Part shown: positions 1 through 7,850 of the stretch, piece after piece
Layout: every line of letters begins with the position of its first letter
Numbering within the stretch: position 1 is the stretch's first letter
Assembly (NCBI GenBank): GCA_049688595.1
Contig: JBAVLA010000010.1
Span: 1-24,334 of the forward strand
Origin: Prado023 sp049688595
GTDB lineage: Bacteria; Actinomycetota; Actinomycetes; S36-B12; CAIYMF01
Direction of reading: 5' to 3'
Length of the DNA stretch: 24,334 nt
Notes under the pieces: model-generated
The model's database searches: none
What the model was told of the DNA's origin: nothing
The model's input: the letters and a program-made list of their open reading frames with translations, nothing else
Translations under genes and position numbers: made by a program

Positions 1-1149
1 GGCAAGGAGGGTCGGCGCTTCGTCCTGATGGCCCTGACGTCCGAGGAGATCGCCGCGGTCATGGGCGAGCCTGCGGTGGCGCCGATCCGCGCCGTCGCCG
101 GGTTCGGCAGTGCGAGCACACCTTCCGAACGTGCCCGGGTCGCTCTCGAGGAGCTCGAGCAGCTCGGCGGGTTCCAGCGTTCGGTGATCGTGGTGGCCGC
201 CCCAACCGGCGTCGGCTACGTGAACTACTCGTTCGCGGAAGCGGTCGAGTACCTGACCCGCGGGGACTGCGCCATCGTCGTGCCGCAGTACGCGCTGGTG
301 CCAAGCGCACTGGCCCTGCACCTGACCCGGGACGGGATCTCCCAGCAGCGGCTCGTCCTCGAGGGGATCCGCGACCGGATCGCCGCCATGCAACCCCAGC
401 TGCGCCCGCGCCTGGTGCAGTTCGGCGAGAGCCTCGGCGCGCAGGTCGCCCTGGACGTGGCCGAGGGGGACACCGCGCGGTTCGACGAGCTCGGGCTGCA
501 CGCAGGGCTCTACCTCGGCACGCCGTTCCGGACCAGCCTGTGGGCGCGCTGGTCGGCCGACCCCGGTTCGGTGGATCCGGGAGGCCTGCTGGGCCAGGTG
601 TCCCAGGCCGGAGAGATCGCCGCGCTCCCGGGCTCCGTGCGCCACGTGCAGGTCGTGCACCACGACGACCCGATCACCAAGTTCGAGTACTCCAGCATCG
701 TCCGCGCGCCTGCCTGGATGGGCCCGTCGGAGTCCCGGCCGCCGGGCGTGCCCCGGGAGACCGCGTTCCGTCCGGTGATCACGTTCATCATCACGCTGGT
801 CGACCTCAAGAACGGCATGAACAGCCGGCCGGGCGAGTTCGTGCGGCGCGGGCACGACTACCGGATCGAGCTGGGCGAGTCGGTCCGGGCGACGTTCGGC
901 CTACGGGCCACCCCCGAGCAGGCGGCGCGGATCGAGCAGGCCCTGCGCGACCGTGAGCGGGAGTGGGCGACTCGTCGGATGATCGCCAGCCGGTTCGCCA
1001 GGGCCCGCGACTCCGTGAGGGCCCAACTCGCCCGGTGGGGCCCGGACGCGTCCGACCCGGACATCGACGCACACACCGCAGCAGCCCTCGCACGGGGTGA
1101 GGTGACACCGCGCGCGACGGCCCCGAGAGTGGCCGCGCATGGCGACTGA
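1..1149 (+). CDS. Alpha/beta-hydrolase family protein (PF10081 type), 3' part
   Basis: This is the C-terminal catalytic part of a serine-hydrolase-like protein of the actinobacterial alpha/beta-hydrolase family PF10081. The frame is open to the first base and reads GKEGRRFVLMALTSEE, so the gene starts upstream of the window; the ATG at 28 is internal. Family members normally carry an N-terminal membrane domain, which would lie outside. Counting from the first codon, the nucleophile elbow GESLG puts Ser at 144; an HDDP motif gives Asp 222/223 and GHDYR gives His 285, forming a plausible catalytic triad. The C-terminus is Arg/Ala-rich. Substrate is unknown for the family; membrane lipid or ester hydrolysis is only a guess. 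A decayed relative lies just downstream. Confidence 0.8.
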   Translation, partial: GKEGRRFVLMALTSEEIAAVMGEPAVAPIRAVAGFGSASTPSERARVALEELEQLGGFQRSVIVVAAPTGVGYVNYSFAEAVEYLTRGDCAIVVPQYALVPSALALHLTRDGISQQRLVLEGIRDRIAAMQPQLRPRLVQFGESLGAQVALDVAEGDTARFDELGLHAGLYLGTPFRTSLWARWSADPGSVDPGGLLGQVSQAGEIAALPGSVRHVQVVHHDDPITKFEYSSIVRAPAWMGPSESRPPGVPRETAFRPVITFIITLVDLKNGMNSRPGEFVRRGHDYRIELGESVRATFGLRATPEQAARIEQALRDREREWATRRMIASRFARARDSVRAQLARWGPDASDPDIDAHTAAALARGEVTPRATAPRVAAHGD

Positions 1150-1495
1150 CGTCACGAGGGCGACCGGGACGCCGGTCCCCGCGCCTGTTCGCTCGGAGCA
1201 CGTGACCGACCAGGAGGGGACACGGCGGCGGGCACCGGCGGAGCCGCTCGACGACCGGTGGCCCGATCGATTCGCGGCGCCCTGTTCCCGTCCTCCGCCC
1301 TCGTGCTCGTGGCGTCGGTGATTCCCGGCCTGCACCGCTACTCGCCCAGGCGGACGACGCCGTCTCCATGCTCACAATCCCGATCGTGCCCAACCTCGAC
1401 TACGCCTCCCTGCTGGCCGTGGTCGCCGTTGTCCCAGCGGGTCCAGGACGACTGCCTGGCCTCGGACCGGCCAACGTACTTCGGTCGCGTGCTGC
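1150..1495. other. Non-coding or decayed stretch
   Basis: No convincing intact gene. Short open stretches shift frame several times: a hydrophobic piece near 1258-1340 (ALFPSSALVLVASVIPGL), then another at 1368-1499 (MLTIPIVPNLDYASLLAVVAVVP). They precede a recognisable C-terminal hydrolase remnant, so this may be the eroded front of the same second hydrolase gene, including membrane segments. That link is inference. Confidence 0.4.
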
Positions 1496-1499
1496 GTGA

Positions 1500-1720
1500 T
1501 GCCGACTCGACTGGTGTACCTGCAGCACAACTGCGACCCGGTCGTGTTCTTCTCAACGAAGTTGGCCTACCAGGTGCCCGACTGGCTGCTTGCCGGGCAG
1601 CGGGGCCCGGACATCTCCGAGACGACGAGCTGGTTCCCGTTCGTGACCATGTGGCAGGTGGCCCTTGACCTGCCCGGCGCCGGCGCGATCTCCGAGGGTT
1701 TCGGCCACCTCTACTCCTGA
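1500..1720 (+). pseudogene. Remnant of a second PF10081-type hydrolase (C-terminus only)
   Basis: The 74-codon frame reading RLVYLQHNCDPVVFF, then PDWLLAGQRGPDIS, WFPFVTMWQVALDLPG and ending GFGHLYS matches the last part of PF10081 hydrolases: strand with Asp, the RG-D motif, the FVT-WQ motif and the GHGH-Y end that carries the catalytic His. It corresponds to HDDPITKF through GHDYR of the upstream gene. No Ser nucleophile region is readable in frame upstream, so the gene is broken. The GTG at 1496 is unlikely to be a real start. A short expressed peptide cannot be excluded. Confidence 0.65.
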
Positions 1721-1741
1721 GACACGGATAGAGTTCCTGCG

Positions 1742-2941
1742 GTGACCGATGCCCCCACGCCTGAAGCCGTGCCGCGCGGCCTGCGCACCGTTGCCGGGTG
1801 GTCCTGGCGACTCCTCGTCATCCTGGCCCTGGCGGCGGCGGTGCTCGTGGTGGTCGCGCGACTCGAGGTGCTGTTCGTGGCCCTGTTCGTCGCGCTGCTG
1901 GTCGCCTCGCTGCTGGAGCCGGGCGCGCGCCGGCTGCGCCGGGTGGGCCTGCCCCCTGCGCTGGCAACGGCGGCGGTGCTGCTGGCCGCGGTGAGTGCGC
2001 TCGTCGCCCTGTTGTTCCTGGCTGGCCGGTCCCTGGTGAACCAGGCTGACGAGTTCGTCGCAGCAGTGACCGACGGTTTCGACAAGGTCCGGGTGTGGGT
2101 CGAGGGGACCCTCGGGCTGAGCCTGGATCAGTTCGAGGGCACGATCGGCGGGTTCGCCAGTGGATTGGGCGGCGTGCTGGGCGGCGGCGAGGGCGGTGGG
2201 TCGCTGCTCTCCTCGGCCTTCGGCGCCGCGTCCACGGCGCTCGAGGTCGTGGCCGGTGCGGGCATCTCACTGTTCGCCACGATCTTCTTCGTCCATGACG
2301 GCCCGGGGATCTGGTCCTGGGTGACCTCACTGTTCCCGTCGGGAGCGGGCGGCCACGTGGACCGGGCCGGCCACCTGTCCTGGGTGAGCCTGTCTGCGTA
2401 CGCCCGCGGGACGGTCCTGATCGCGGCGATCGACGCGATCGGCATCGGCCTGGGCGTCGCGCTCGTCGGTGTGCCCCTGGCAGGCCCGATCGCTGTGATC
2501 GTCTTCTTCGGATCGTTCGTCCCCATCGTGGGCGCGCTGGTTTCCGGCCTCGTGGCCGTCCTGATCGCGCTGGCCACGACCGGTCCCACCGCTGCGCTGC
2601 TTACGGGGATCGTCGTAATCCTCGTACAGCAGCTCGAGGGCCATGTCCTGCAGCCGCTGATCCAGGGCAGGCTCGTGGCCCTGCATCCGCTGGCCGTCGT
2701 GCTTGCTGTAGCCGGCGGGTCCTCCGTTGCCGGGCTGGTGGGCGCGGTGATCGCCGTTCCGATCGTCGCGGTGGCGAACGTCCTGGTGCGGTACTCGGCC
2801 GGCGTGAGCCGGGGCCAGGCCGAGCCGGTCGAGCCGGCCGAGCCGGTGGAGCCGGCCGAGTCGATCACCGGACCCGGACCCGGGACTGCGCCGATACCCT
2901 CACCTGGATTCACCCTGCCCTCGGAAGGTGGCACCACATGA
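1742..2941 (+). CDS. AI-2E family transporter (PF01594)
   Basis: A 399-residue polytopic membrane protein of the AI-2E/PerM permease family. The N-terminal hairpin of two or three hydrophobic segments (about residues 18-100), a central amphipathic region with Gly-rich loop (GGVLGGGEGGG), and a C-terminal block of membrane segments from about residue 165 to 350 (including VPIVGALVSGLVAVLIAL and QQLEGHVLQPLIQGR, a family hallmark) are visible. Substrate varies in this family (AI-2, Na+/H+, lipids), so none is assigned. The acidic Pro-rich tail is built from EPVEPAE repeats. The GTG start follows no strong SD. Its TGA overlaps the ATG of the thiolase gene (ATGA), so the two are probably translated together. 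Confidence 0.85.
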   Translation: MTDAPTPEAVPRGLRTVAGWSWRLLVILALAAAVLVVVARLEVLFVALFVALLVASLLEPGARRLRRVGLPPALATAAVLLAAVSALVALLFLAGRSLVNQADEFVAAVTDGFDKVRVWVEGTLGLSLDQFEGTIGGFASGLGGVLGGGEGGGSLLSSAFGAASTALEVVAGAGISLFATIFFVHDGPGIWSWVTSLFPSGAGGHVDRAGHLSWVSLSAYARGTVLIAAIDAIGIGLGVALVGVPLAGPIAVIVFFGSFVPIVGALVSGLVAVLIALATTGPTAALLTGIVVILVQQLEGHVLQPLIQGRLVALHPLAVVLAVAGGSSVAGLVGAVIAVPIVAVANVLVRYSAGVSRGQAEPVEPAEPVEPAESITGPGPGTAPIPSPGFTLPSEGGTT

Positions 2942-4212
2942 CAGAGCTGCGCCGGGCCGTCGTGATCGGCGGCAACCGGATCCCGTTCGCCCGTGCCGGC
3001 GGTGCCTATGCCCACGCGTCCAATCAGGAGATGCTCACCGCCGTGCTCGACGGCCTGGCGGCCCGGTTCGGGCTGGCGGGGGAGCGGCTGGGGGAGGTGG
3101 CCGGCGGGGCGGTGCTCAAGCACGCCCGGGATCGCGACCTGACGCGGGAGTCGGTGCTGGGCAGCACCCTGGCTGCCACGACGCCGGCGTACGACGTGCA
3201 GCAGGCGTGCGGCACGGGCCTTGAGACGGTGATCCACGTTGCGAACAAGATCGCCCTGGGTCAGGTCGAGTCCGGCATCTCGGCAGGTGCGGACACCGCC
3301 AGCGACGCCCCGGTCGGATTGAACGACGAGCTGCGCCGCGTGCTGCTCGACCTGTCCCATGCCAGGGACCTGACCGGTCGGCTGGCGGCACTGCGCCGGG
3401 TGCGGCCGGGGCACGTCAGGCCGGAGCTGCCGCGCAACGCCGAGCCGCGAACCGGGCTGTCGATGGGGGAGCACGCGGCGATCACGGCCAGGGACTGGGG
3501 GATCGGCCGGGAGGAGCAGGACGAGCTGGCCGTCGCCTCTCACCACAACCTGGCCGCCGCCTACGAGCGGGGGTTCTTCGACGACCTCGTCAGCCCGTTC
3601 CGTGGCCTGACCCGCGATGCGAACCTGCGCCCGGACACCTCGGTGGCCAAGCTGGCGAAGCTGCCGGTCGTCTTCGGCGGGCCGGACGGCACGATGACGG
3701 CGGGCAACTCCACCCCGCTGTCCGACGGGGCCTCGGCCGTGCTGCTGGGGTCCGAGCACTGGGCCGCCGAGCGGGGCCTGCCGGTGCTGGCGCGGGTGGT
3801 CGACGCCGAGGCTGCGGCGGTGGACTTCGTCAGCGGCGCCGACGGCCTGCTGACCGCCCCGGTGTTCGCGGTGCCCAAGCTGCTTGCCCGCAACGGGCTG
3901 ACGCTGCAGGACTTCGACCTGGTCGAGATCCACGAGGCGTTCGCCTCGGTCGTGCTGGTCACGCTCAAGGCGTGGGCGGACCCGGTGTTCGCTGCCGAGC
4001 GGTTGGGCCTGGTGCAGCCGCTGGGCCAGATCGATCCGTCCCGGGTGAATGTCGCCGGTTCGTCGCTGGCCACCGGGCACCCGTTCGCAGCCACGGGCGG
4101 GCGCATCGTGGCCACCTTGGCCAAGCTGCTGCACGAGCGCGGCGGCGGTCGGGGGCTGATCTCGATCTGCGCTGCCGGCGGGCAGGGCGTGACGATGATC
4201 CTGGAGACCTGA
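2938..4212 (+). CDS. Thiolase (acetyl-CoA C-acyltransferase, FadI-like)
   Basis: A 424-residue thiolase. It would catalyse thiolytic cleavage of 3-ketoacyl-CoA (beta-oxidation) or the reverse condensation, in the cytosol. Active-site parts are all present: nucleophilic Cys91 in QQACGTGLE, the HEAFA motif (His332), His381 in ATGHPFAATGGR and the acid/base Cys411 in SICAAGGQG. The HEAFA version, rather than NEAFA, and the length point to the FadI (trifunctional beta-subunit) branch. The ATG overlaps the stop of the AI-2E gene. No FadJ-like partner is seen in the window. The sequence after its stop stays open in the same frame into an MFS fragment. Confidence 0.9.
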   Translation: MTELRRAVVIGGNRIPFARAGGAYAHASNQEMLTAVLDGLAARFGLAGERLGEVAGGAVLKHARDRDLTRESVLGSTLAATTPAYDVQQACGTGLETVIHVANKIALGQVESGISAGADTASDAPVGLNDELRRVLLDLSHARDLTGRLAALRRVRPGHVRPELPRNAEPRTGLSMGEHAAITARDWGIGREEQDELAVASHHNLAAAYERGFFDDLVSPFRGLTRDANLRPDTSVAKLAKLPVVFGGPDGTMTAGNSTPLSDGASAVLLGSEHWAAERGLPVLARVVDAEAAAVDFVSGADGLLTAPVFAVPKLLARNGLTLQDFDLVEIHEAFASVVLVTLKAWADPVFAAERLGLVQPLGQIDPSRVNVAGSSLATGHPFAATGGRIVATLAKLLHERGGGRGLISICAAGGQGVTMILET

Positions 4213-4485
4213 GGGCTGGTCGCGCCGGTGTTCTCCACAACTTCGGTCACGATGCTTCAGGAAACCGTCGAGCCCGACATGCAGGGCCGTGACTTCGGCC
4301 TGCTCGGGATCGTCACGGCCCTGGCCATGCCGACGGGCATGGCCGTCCTCGGGCCCTTGGCTGACGTGGTCAGCGTCGAGAGCCTCCTGATCCGTTCCGG
4401 CGTTGTGACCGCATTGACTGGCTTGGCGCTCGCCGGTGGTGTCCCGCGGTCAGCGGAAGCGGTCGTCGAGGTCGAGCCCGAGTGA
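4213..4485 (+). pseudogene. C-terminal fragment of an MFS exporter
   Basis: After the thiolase stop the same frame continues GLVAPVFSTTSVTMLQETVEPDMQGRDFGLLG and then two hydrophobic helices. This matches the last two or three transmembrane helices of MFS_3/EntS-type exporters, including the TLLQE-V-P-GR-FGLL loop motif. The ~300 N-terminal residues are missing, so it is a deletion remnant. A GTG at 4228 could nominally start an 85-residue product, but a two-helix MFS tail has no known function. Confidence 0.75.
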
Positions 4486-4788
4486 TGCGGGCGGCGTGAT
4501 CTGATCAGCAGACCGGCGATTCGGTTCCGGAACCCGTGATGAGGCCGGACGACCGAGACGCCCGCCGGCCATCAAGCGGGTCGCCTTCCTTCGGCCCTCG
4601 GCGAACGGACCTGACGCCTGGACCGGGTGCCTCGATCACGGCGCCGGATGCGCCGAGATCGGTGAACTCCCCCATCAGGACTTCGGCCCTGTACGTTGGT
4701 CCGGGAGGTGGGGCCGGTCCGCGGCCGGACAGCTGAGGCGGGGGGGCCACAATGGGATCAGCCGTTCGAGCGCGGTGCAGGGGGGATC
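4486..4788. other. Intergenic region upstream of the left RDD-family copy
   Basis: No gene recognised on either strand. It contains a perfect 12-bp palindrome GGTTCCGGAACC (4523-4534). From about 4702 onward the sequence closely resembles 5974-6060 upstream of the second copy (shared GGGAGGTGGGGCCGGTCCGC and TGGGATCAG), so the duplication included ~90 bp of upstream DNA, probably with the promoter. Confidence 0.5.
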
Positions 4789-5418
4789 GTGGGTGTGACG
4801 TACGAGGCTGCACGGGAGGTGTTGCAGGCCTGCGATGACCGGCGGTGGCTGGGTTCGGGTTTCGGCGACCCGCACTGCTGGCGGCGGGCCCTTCTGGGCG
4901 CGGCGCTTTCGCCGGCGGCGCTGTTCGCTGCGGGTGTGGCCATGGGCGCGGGGGTCGATGGGGTCGGGCCGTATCTGGCCGGCGTCCTCCTCCTCGTGGC
5001 TGTCCCGGTCTTGGTAGAGCTTCACGCGCTCGTCCGCGCCCGCTGGGTGGTCAGCCGCGCGGGGGCGGGGATACCCGGGCGGTATGTGCTTGCCCGGGAC
5101 TGGTGGGATCACCCGTGCGTGGTGCTCTTCCCACCCGAGGGTGACGAGGCACCTTGGGGGTCTGTTGGGTTGCTCGACAGCCGCGGGGGTGCGCCGCTGG
5201 CCGGTGACGTGACGCTCGTGGGTGGGATCGACCCGTTGACGGGGCGGCCTCAGGTCGGCTCGGTCGTCGTGCCGAAGCTGTCGACGGGTCCCCTGTGGCC
5301 GATTGGTGCCCTCCGGGCTGTGCAGGTGAACGAGGGCCAGCTCATCGTGGAAGGCGTCGCTCTGAGGCCTGTCCCCAGCGGCGCCGATCGGGCTGGTGGG
5401 TCGTCCGGGGACGCCTAG
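4789..5418 (+). CDS. Truncated membrane protein, left paralogue (RDD domain lost)
   Basis: A 209-residue frame starting GTGGGTGTGACG, chosen because the paralogue at 6061 starts at the same aligned GTG and a GGGGGGATC stretch precedes it as SD. Two hydrophobic segments (about residues 32-82) are followed by a soluble beta-rich domain with GIPGRYVLAR, VVLFPPEG, PLAGDVTLVG and LSTGPLWPIGALR, all shared with the right copy. In the right copy the protein continues after GGSGDA into an RDD domain; here the next codon is TAG. The decayed RDD part follows, so this is probably the surviving front of a broken gene. It may still make a stable N-terminal product. Function unknown. Confidence 0.6.
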   Translation: MGVTYEAAREVLQACDDRRWLGSGFGDPHCWRRALLGAALSPAALFAAGVAMGAGVDGVGPYLAGVLLLVAVPVLVELHALVRARWVVSRAGAGIPGRYVLARDWWDHPCVVLFPPEGDEAPWGSVGLLDSRGGAPLAGDVTLVGGIDPLTGRPQVGSVVVPKLSTGPLWPIGALRAVQVNEGQLIVEGVALRPVPSGADRAGGSSGDA

Positions 5419-5752
5419 CCGGCGGGGGCGTCCACAGGGTCGGCCCCGAGTCCGTGGGGCGCGGGCAGGGGCCGTCAGTGACGACATCTTCGGCGTCGAC
5501 CCGTCCGCCGATCACCGGGTCACGGGATGGATCGGGGTGCGTCTCGGGTTCGTGCGTCCCCTCCTGTTCTTCTGCAGCCGCACCCTCCCGAAGCCCGTGG
5601 CTGCGGCGTGGATCGCCCTGGTCGTTGGGATGTTGACCCTGAGCGCGGTTGCCCAGGCGGTGGGATAGGCGGGCCTGCACCACCTGCTCGCCGACACCAG
5701 GGTGGTGCGCATCACGTCGATGCCCGGCAGCGGCCTGGCGTTTGAGCGCCGG
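5419..5752 (+). pseudogene. Decayed RDD domain of the left paralogue
   Basis: Downstream of the TAG at 5416, a shifted frame reads VSDDIFGVDPSADHRVTGWIG, then AAWIALVVGML and SAVAQAVG, matching VSDLFRVLD, AGWVGVLLG, AAWIALVVVLF and RAVGQAATG of the intact copy. After a second stop (5666-5668) the same frame gives GLHHLLADTRVVRITSMPGSGLAFERRA, matching GLHDLLAGTRVVR and the C-terminus. About 60 residues, the core of the RDD domain, are deleted at the join. This is clear evidence of decay. Confidence 0.8.
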
Positions 5753-6060
5753 GCCGACCGGGCCAGCGCCAACGCGACTGCGCCCGCCGGACTGCTGCGT
5801 GAGGTCCCGGCGTCCAGATGGCCCGGCAGGACCCGGCGATCGGGCGTTCCGTCGGCAGCCGGGGCGACGCCCACGATTGCCGGCCACGCCTGGTCGTTCG
5901 GCGGGTACGAGGTGAGCACTCGCTCCGGGCCGAATCGGCACCGTACCCCGGGACCTTGGTGGGGGACCTTGGGCCGGGAGGTGGGGCCGGTCCGCGGCGG
6001 GAAGGTCGCCGCTGGTGGTCCAGAGTGGGATCAGGGTCCCAGCGCCGTGTGGGGGTAGTC
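5753..6060. other. Intergenic region upstream of the right RDD-family copy
   Basis: No gene recognised. The last ~90 bases (about 5968-6060) repeat the region upstream of the left copy and end in a G-rich stretch before the GTG at 6061; they probably hold the promoter and ribosome binding site. Confidence 0.4.
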
Positions 6061-7218
6061 GTGGGTGTGTCGTACGACGCTGCACGGGAGGTGCTTCAAG
6101 CCTCCGATGATGAGCGGTGGCTGGGTTCGCGCTTCGGAGATCCGCACGACTGGCCCCGGGCTCTCCTGGGCGTGCTCTCGATGCCTGCAGGGGACCTGGT
6201 TGGGGTGATGGTCCTGGCCCGGGCGTCCACATGGTTCCGGTGGGTCCTGGCTGTCGTCCTGGCTGTCGGTCTTGTCTCGGTCTACCGCGAGCTCACGGTC
6301 CTGGTCGGTGCCCGTCGGGTCTTGACGGACGCAGGGGAGGGGATCCCCGGGCGGTATGTGCTGGCGCGGAACCCGGACGGGCCGTGCTTGGTGCTGTTCC
6401 CTCCCGAGGGCAGCTCTGGGGGCAGCGAAGCGCCCTGGGGCGCGGTCCAGTTGGCCGACAGCCGCGGGGGCGTGCCGCTGGCCGGTGACGTGACGCTCGT
6501 GGGTGAGCTGGACCCGCCGACCGGGCGCCCTCGGCTCGGGTCGGTCGTCGTGCCCGTGCTGTCCACGGGCCCGCTCTGGCCGACCGGTGCTCTCCGGGGA
6601 GTGCAGGCTGACGAGGGCCAACTGCTCGTGGACGGTCTGGTGGTTGCCGGAGCGCCGCGACCTGCCTCCGGCGGCACGGCTCGGACCAGCGGGGGGTCCG
6701 GGGACGCCCATCCGGCTCTGGGTTCCGCGGGGTCCACCCCGAGCGTGTGGACGCGAGCGGCCGCAGTTGTGTCCGACCTCTTCCGCGTGCTGGACCTGGA
6801 CGCCGTGCAGGCGGCCGCGGGATGGGTCGGCGTCCTCCTGGGGCTGGTTCTGGCCGCGGCGGTCCTCGGCGTTCTCGTCGTGCCGGATCCCACGTTTGCG
6901 GCGTGGATCGCCCTGGTCGTGGTGTTGTTCGCCCTGCGCGCGGTTGGCCAGGCGGCGACCGGGGCCTCGCCCGGCCAGCGGGTTCGGGGTCTGGAGGTCG
7001 TCGGTGCCGACGGTGGGCGCCCTTCGTGGGGTGCCTGCGCGCTGCGCAACGTCATCGCCGCGGTCCTTGTCGCCAGCGTGGTCGGCATCCCGCTCCTGAT
7101 GCTGCAATCCCTGCGGCGGCGGGACCGGCGCGGCCTGCACGACCTGCTCGCCGGCACCAGGGTGGTCCGCGGCACATCGTTGCCCGACGCCGGCCTCGCG
7201 TTGGCGCGCCGGGCATGA
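6061..7218 (+). CDS. RDD domain-containing membrane protein (intact paralogue)
   Basis: A 385-residue protein of unknown function. Order of parts: a short N-terminal segment (YDAAREVLQASDDERWLG), two membrane helices (about residues 35-80), a soluble beta-rich domain (about 90-205) with GIPGRYVLAR, LVLFPPEG, PLAGDVTLVG and TGPLWPTGALRGVQ, a Gly/Ser-rich linker, and an RDD domain (PF06271) with helices GWVGVLLGLVLAAAVLGVLVV and FAAWIALVVVLFALRAVGQA, then SPGQRVRGLEVV, the RN of CALRNVIAA and RRGLHDLLAGTRVV. RDD domains are three-helix membrane modules sometimes linked to transport. The start was chosen at the GTG aligned with the left copy; the frame is open upstream, but that part is the duplicated leader. 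Confidence 0.7.
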   Translation: MGVSYDAAREVLQASDDERWLGSRFGDPHDWPRALLGVLSMPAGDLVGVMVLARASTWFRWVLAVVLAVGLVSVYRELTVLVGARRVLTDAGEGIPGRYVLARNPDGPCLVLFPPEGSSGGSEAPWGAVQLADSRGGVPLAGDVTLVGELDPPTGRPRLGSVVVPVLSTGPLWPTGALRGVQADEGQLLVDGLVVAGAPRPASGGTARTSGGSGDAHPALGSAGSTPSVWTRAAAVVSDLFRVLDLDAVQAAAGWVGVLLGLVLAAAVLGVLVVPDPTFAAWIALVVVLFALRAVGQAATGASPGQRVRGLEVVGADGGRPSWGACALRNVIAAVLVASVVGIPLLMLQSLRRRDRRGLHDLLAGTRVVRGTSLPDAGLALARRA

Positions 7219-7401
7219 TTCGCGGACCCGTGGGGGTGGGGAGCGGTGATGCTCCTATTGGAGTCATGCGGCATTGAGTCACTGGTAGTAGCGCTTGGCC
7301 ACGGTGTCGTCGCAGCGGGTGCCACGTTCGATGCTGGGGATGGTGTGTCGCGCGTGGGTAGGACCGCTGCCACGACGTCGGCCGGCATGTCCAGGCACCG
7401 C
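7219..7401. other. Intergenic DNA between the RDD gene and the repeat array
   Basis: No gene is supported. A minus-strand frame ending RHTIPSIERGTRCDDTVAKRYYQ at 7279 is open but matches nothing I recognise. It could be the tail of a lost gene or chance. Confidence 0.3.
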
Positions 7402-7575
7402 AACCTCGCAGCCAAGTTGTGGGTAATCCCCGGGTTCAGCGCCCCTGAACGCGAACCTCGCAGCCAAGTTGTGCGTTATCCCGCCGCGCGGAGCCCCATA
7501 GGCCACAACTGAGCTGCGAGGTTTCCTCCACGCCGCCGCAGTTGAGGCCATGAGCCACAACTCAGTTGCGAGGTT
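7402..7575. repeat. Four-copy nested inverted repeat array
   Basis: Four copies of a 20-bp element. Copies 1 (7402-7421) and 2 (7454-7473) are identical plus-strand AACCTCGCAGCCAAGTTGTG. Copies 3 (7504-7523) and 4 (7556-7575) are inverted; on the minus strand they read AACCTCGCAGCTCAGTTGTG and AACCTCGCAACTGAGTTGTG. Start-to-start spacing is exactly 52 bp within each pair, with a 30-bp centre, so copy 1 can pair with 4 and copy 2 with 3. Copies 1 and 2 also share the following GxGTxATCCC; copies 3 and 4 share GGCxxATGG. Copy 4 contains CAACTCAGTTG, a small palindrome. It may be a REP-like or mobile-element-derived repeat, or a binding-site array. Confidence 0.85.
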
Positions 7576-7799
7576 TCAGCGCCGGACCGCCGCTAGGTGA
7601 GCGCCCGGACGCCCGAAAGGCCCTGGAGCTGGCGTTGCGCGAAGCGATCGCCCTGCACCAGCGCGCCATCGAGGTGGAGCACGTCGTCCTGGGGGTGACT
7701 CGCGACCCCAACCGGCTCGTGGTGGCGATCATCGAGACACGCATGTCCGTCGAGGACCTCCGAGCGGCCGCGCTGGCCTCCCTGGCTGACGCTGCCTGA
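7566..7799 (+). pseudogene. Clp N-domain fragment
   Basis: A 77-codon open frame whose core (ARKALELALREAIALHQRAIEVEHVVLGVTRDPN, then MSVEDLRAAAL) resembles the second half of a Clp repeat (Clp_N) domain, as in ClpC/ClpA N-terminal regions or stand-alone ClpN proteins. Only one repeat is present and the frame begins inside repeat copy 4, so the TTG at 7566 is a poor start. Most likely the 5' end was lost when the repeat array arose or was inserted. A short functional protein from an internal start is less likely. Confidence 0.5.
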
Positions 7800-7833
7800 G
7801 GTTGGCCCGCTCGGGAAGGGTCATTCACGGGCG

Positions 7834-7850
7834 TAGCCTTGGGCCACGTG
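7834..7850 (+). promoter_or_regulatory. -10 box and leaderless start of rsgA
   Basis: TAGCCT at 7834-7839 lies 8 nt before the GTG at 7848, with no Shine-Dalgarno sequence between. This spacing fits an actinobacterial leaderless transcript starting at the GTG. No good -35 is visible. Confidence 0.5.

Larger units (their letters stand above)
4702..7218 (+). repeat. Tandem gene duplication (unit about 1.27 kb)
   Basis: Two related units lie head to tail. Shared landmarks are the upstream block (4705 and 5977), the GTG start (4789 and 6061, 1272 bp apart), the N-terminal motif YxAAREVLQAxDDxRWLG, the GIPGRYVLAR motif, the PLAGDVTLVG motif and the end GLHxLLAxTRVVR. The right unit is intact. The left unit carries a stop, frame changes and a deletion in its RDD part. 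Confidence 0.8.

Noticed and set aside
2128..4134. A 668-codon open frame on the minus strand
   Set aside because: It lies opposite the AI-2E and thiolase genes, which have clear family motifs. Its translation is low-complexity Arg/Gln/Pro-rich, typical of antisense frames in GC-rich DNA.
7279..7401. Possible transposase tail on the minus strand (ending AKRYYQ)
   Set aside because: I could not match it to any transposase C-terminus, and no terminal inverted repeats or other IS parts are seen.
7402..7575. CRISPR array
   Set aside because: Only four copies, in mixed orientation with short conserved flanks and no cas genes. The nested inverted symmetry is not that of a CRISPR array.
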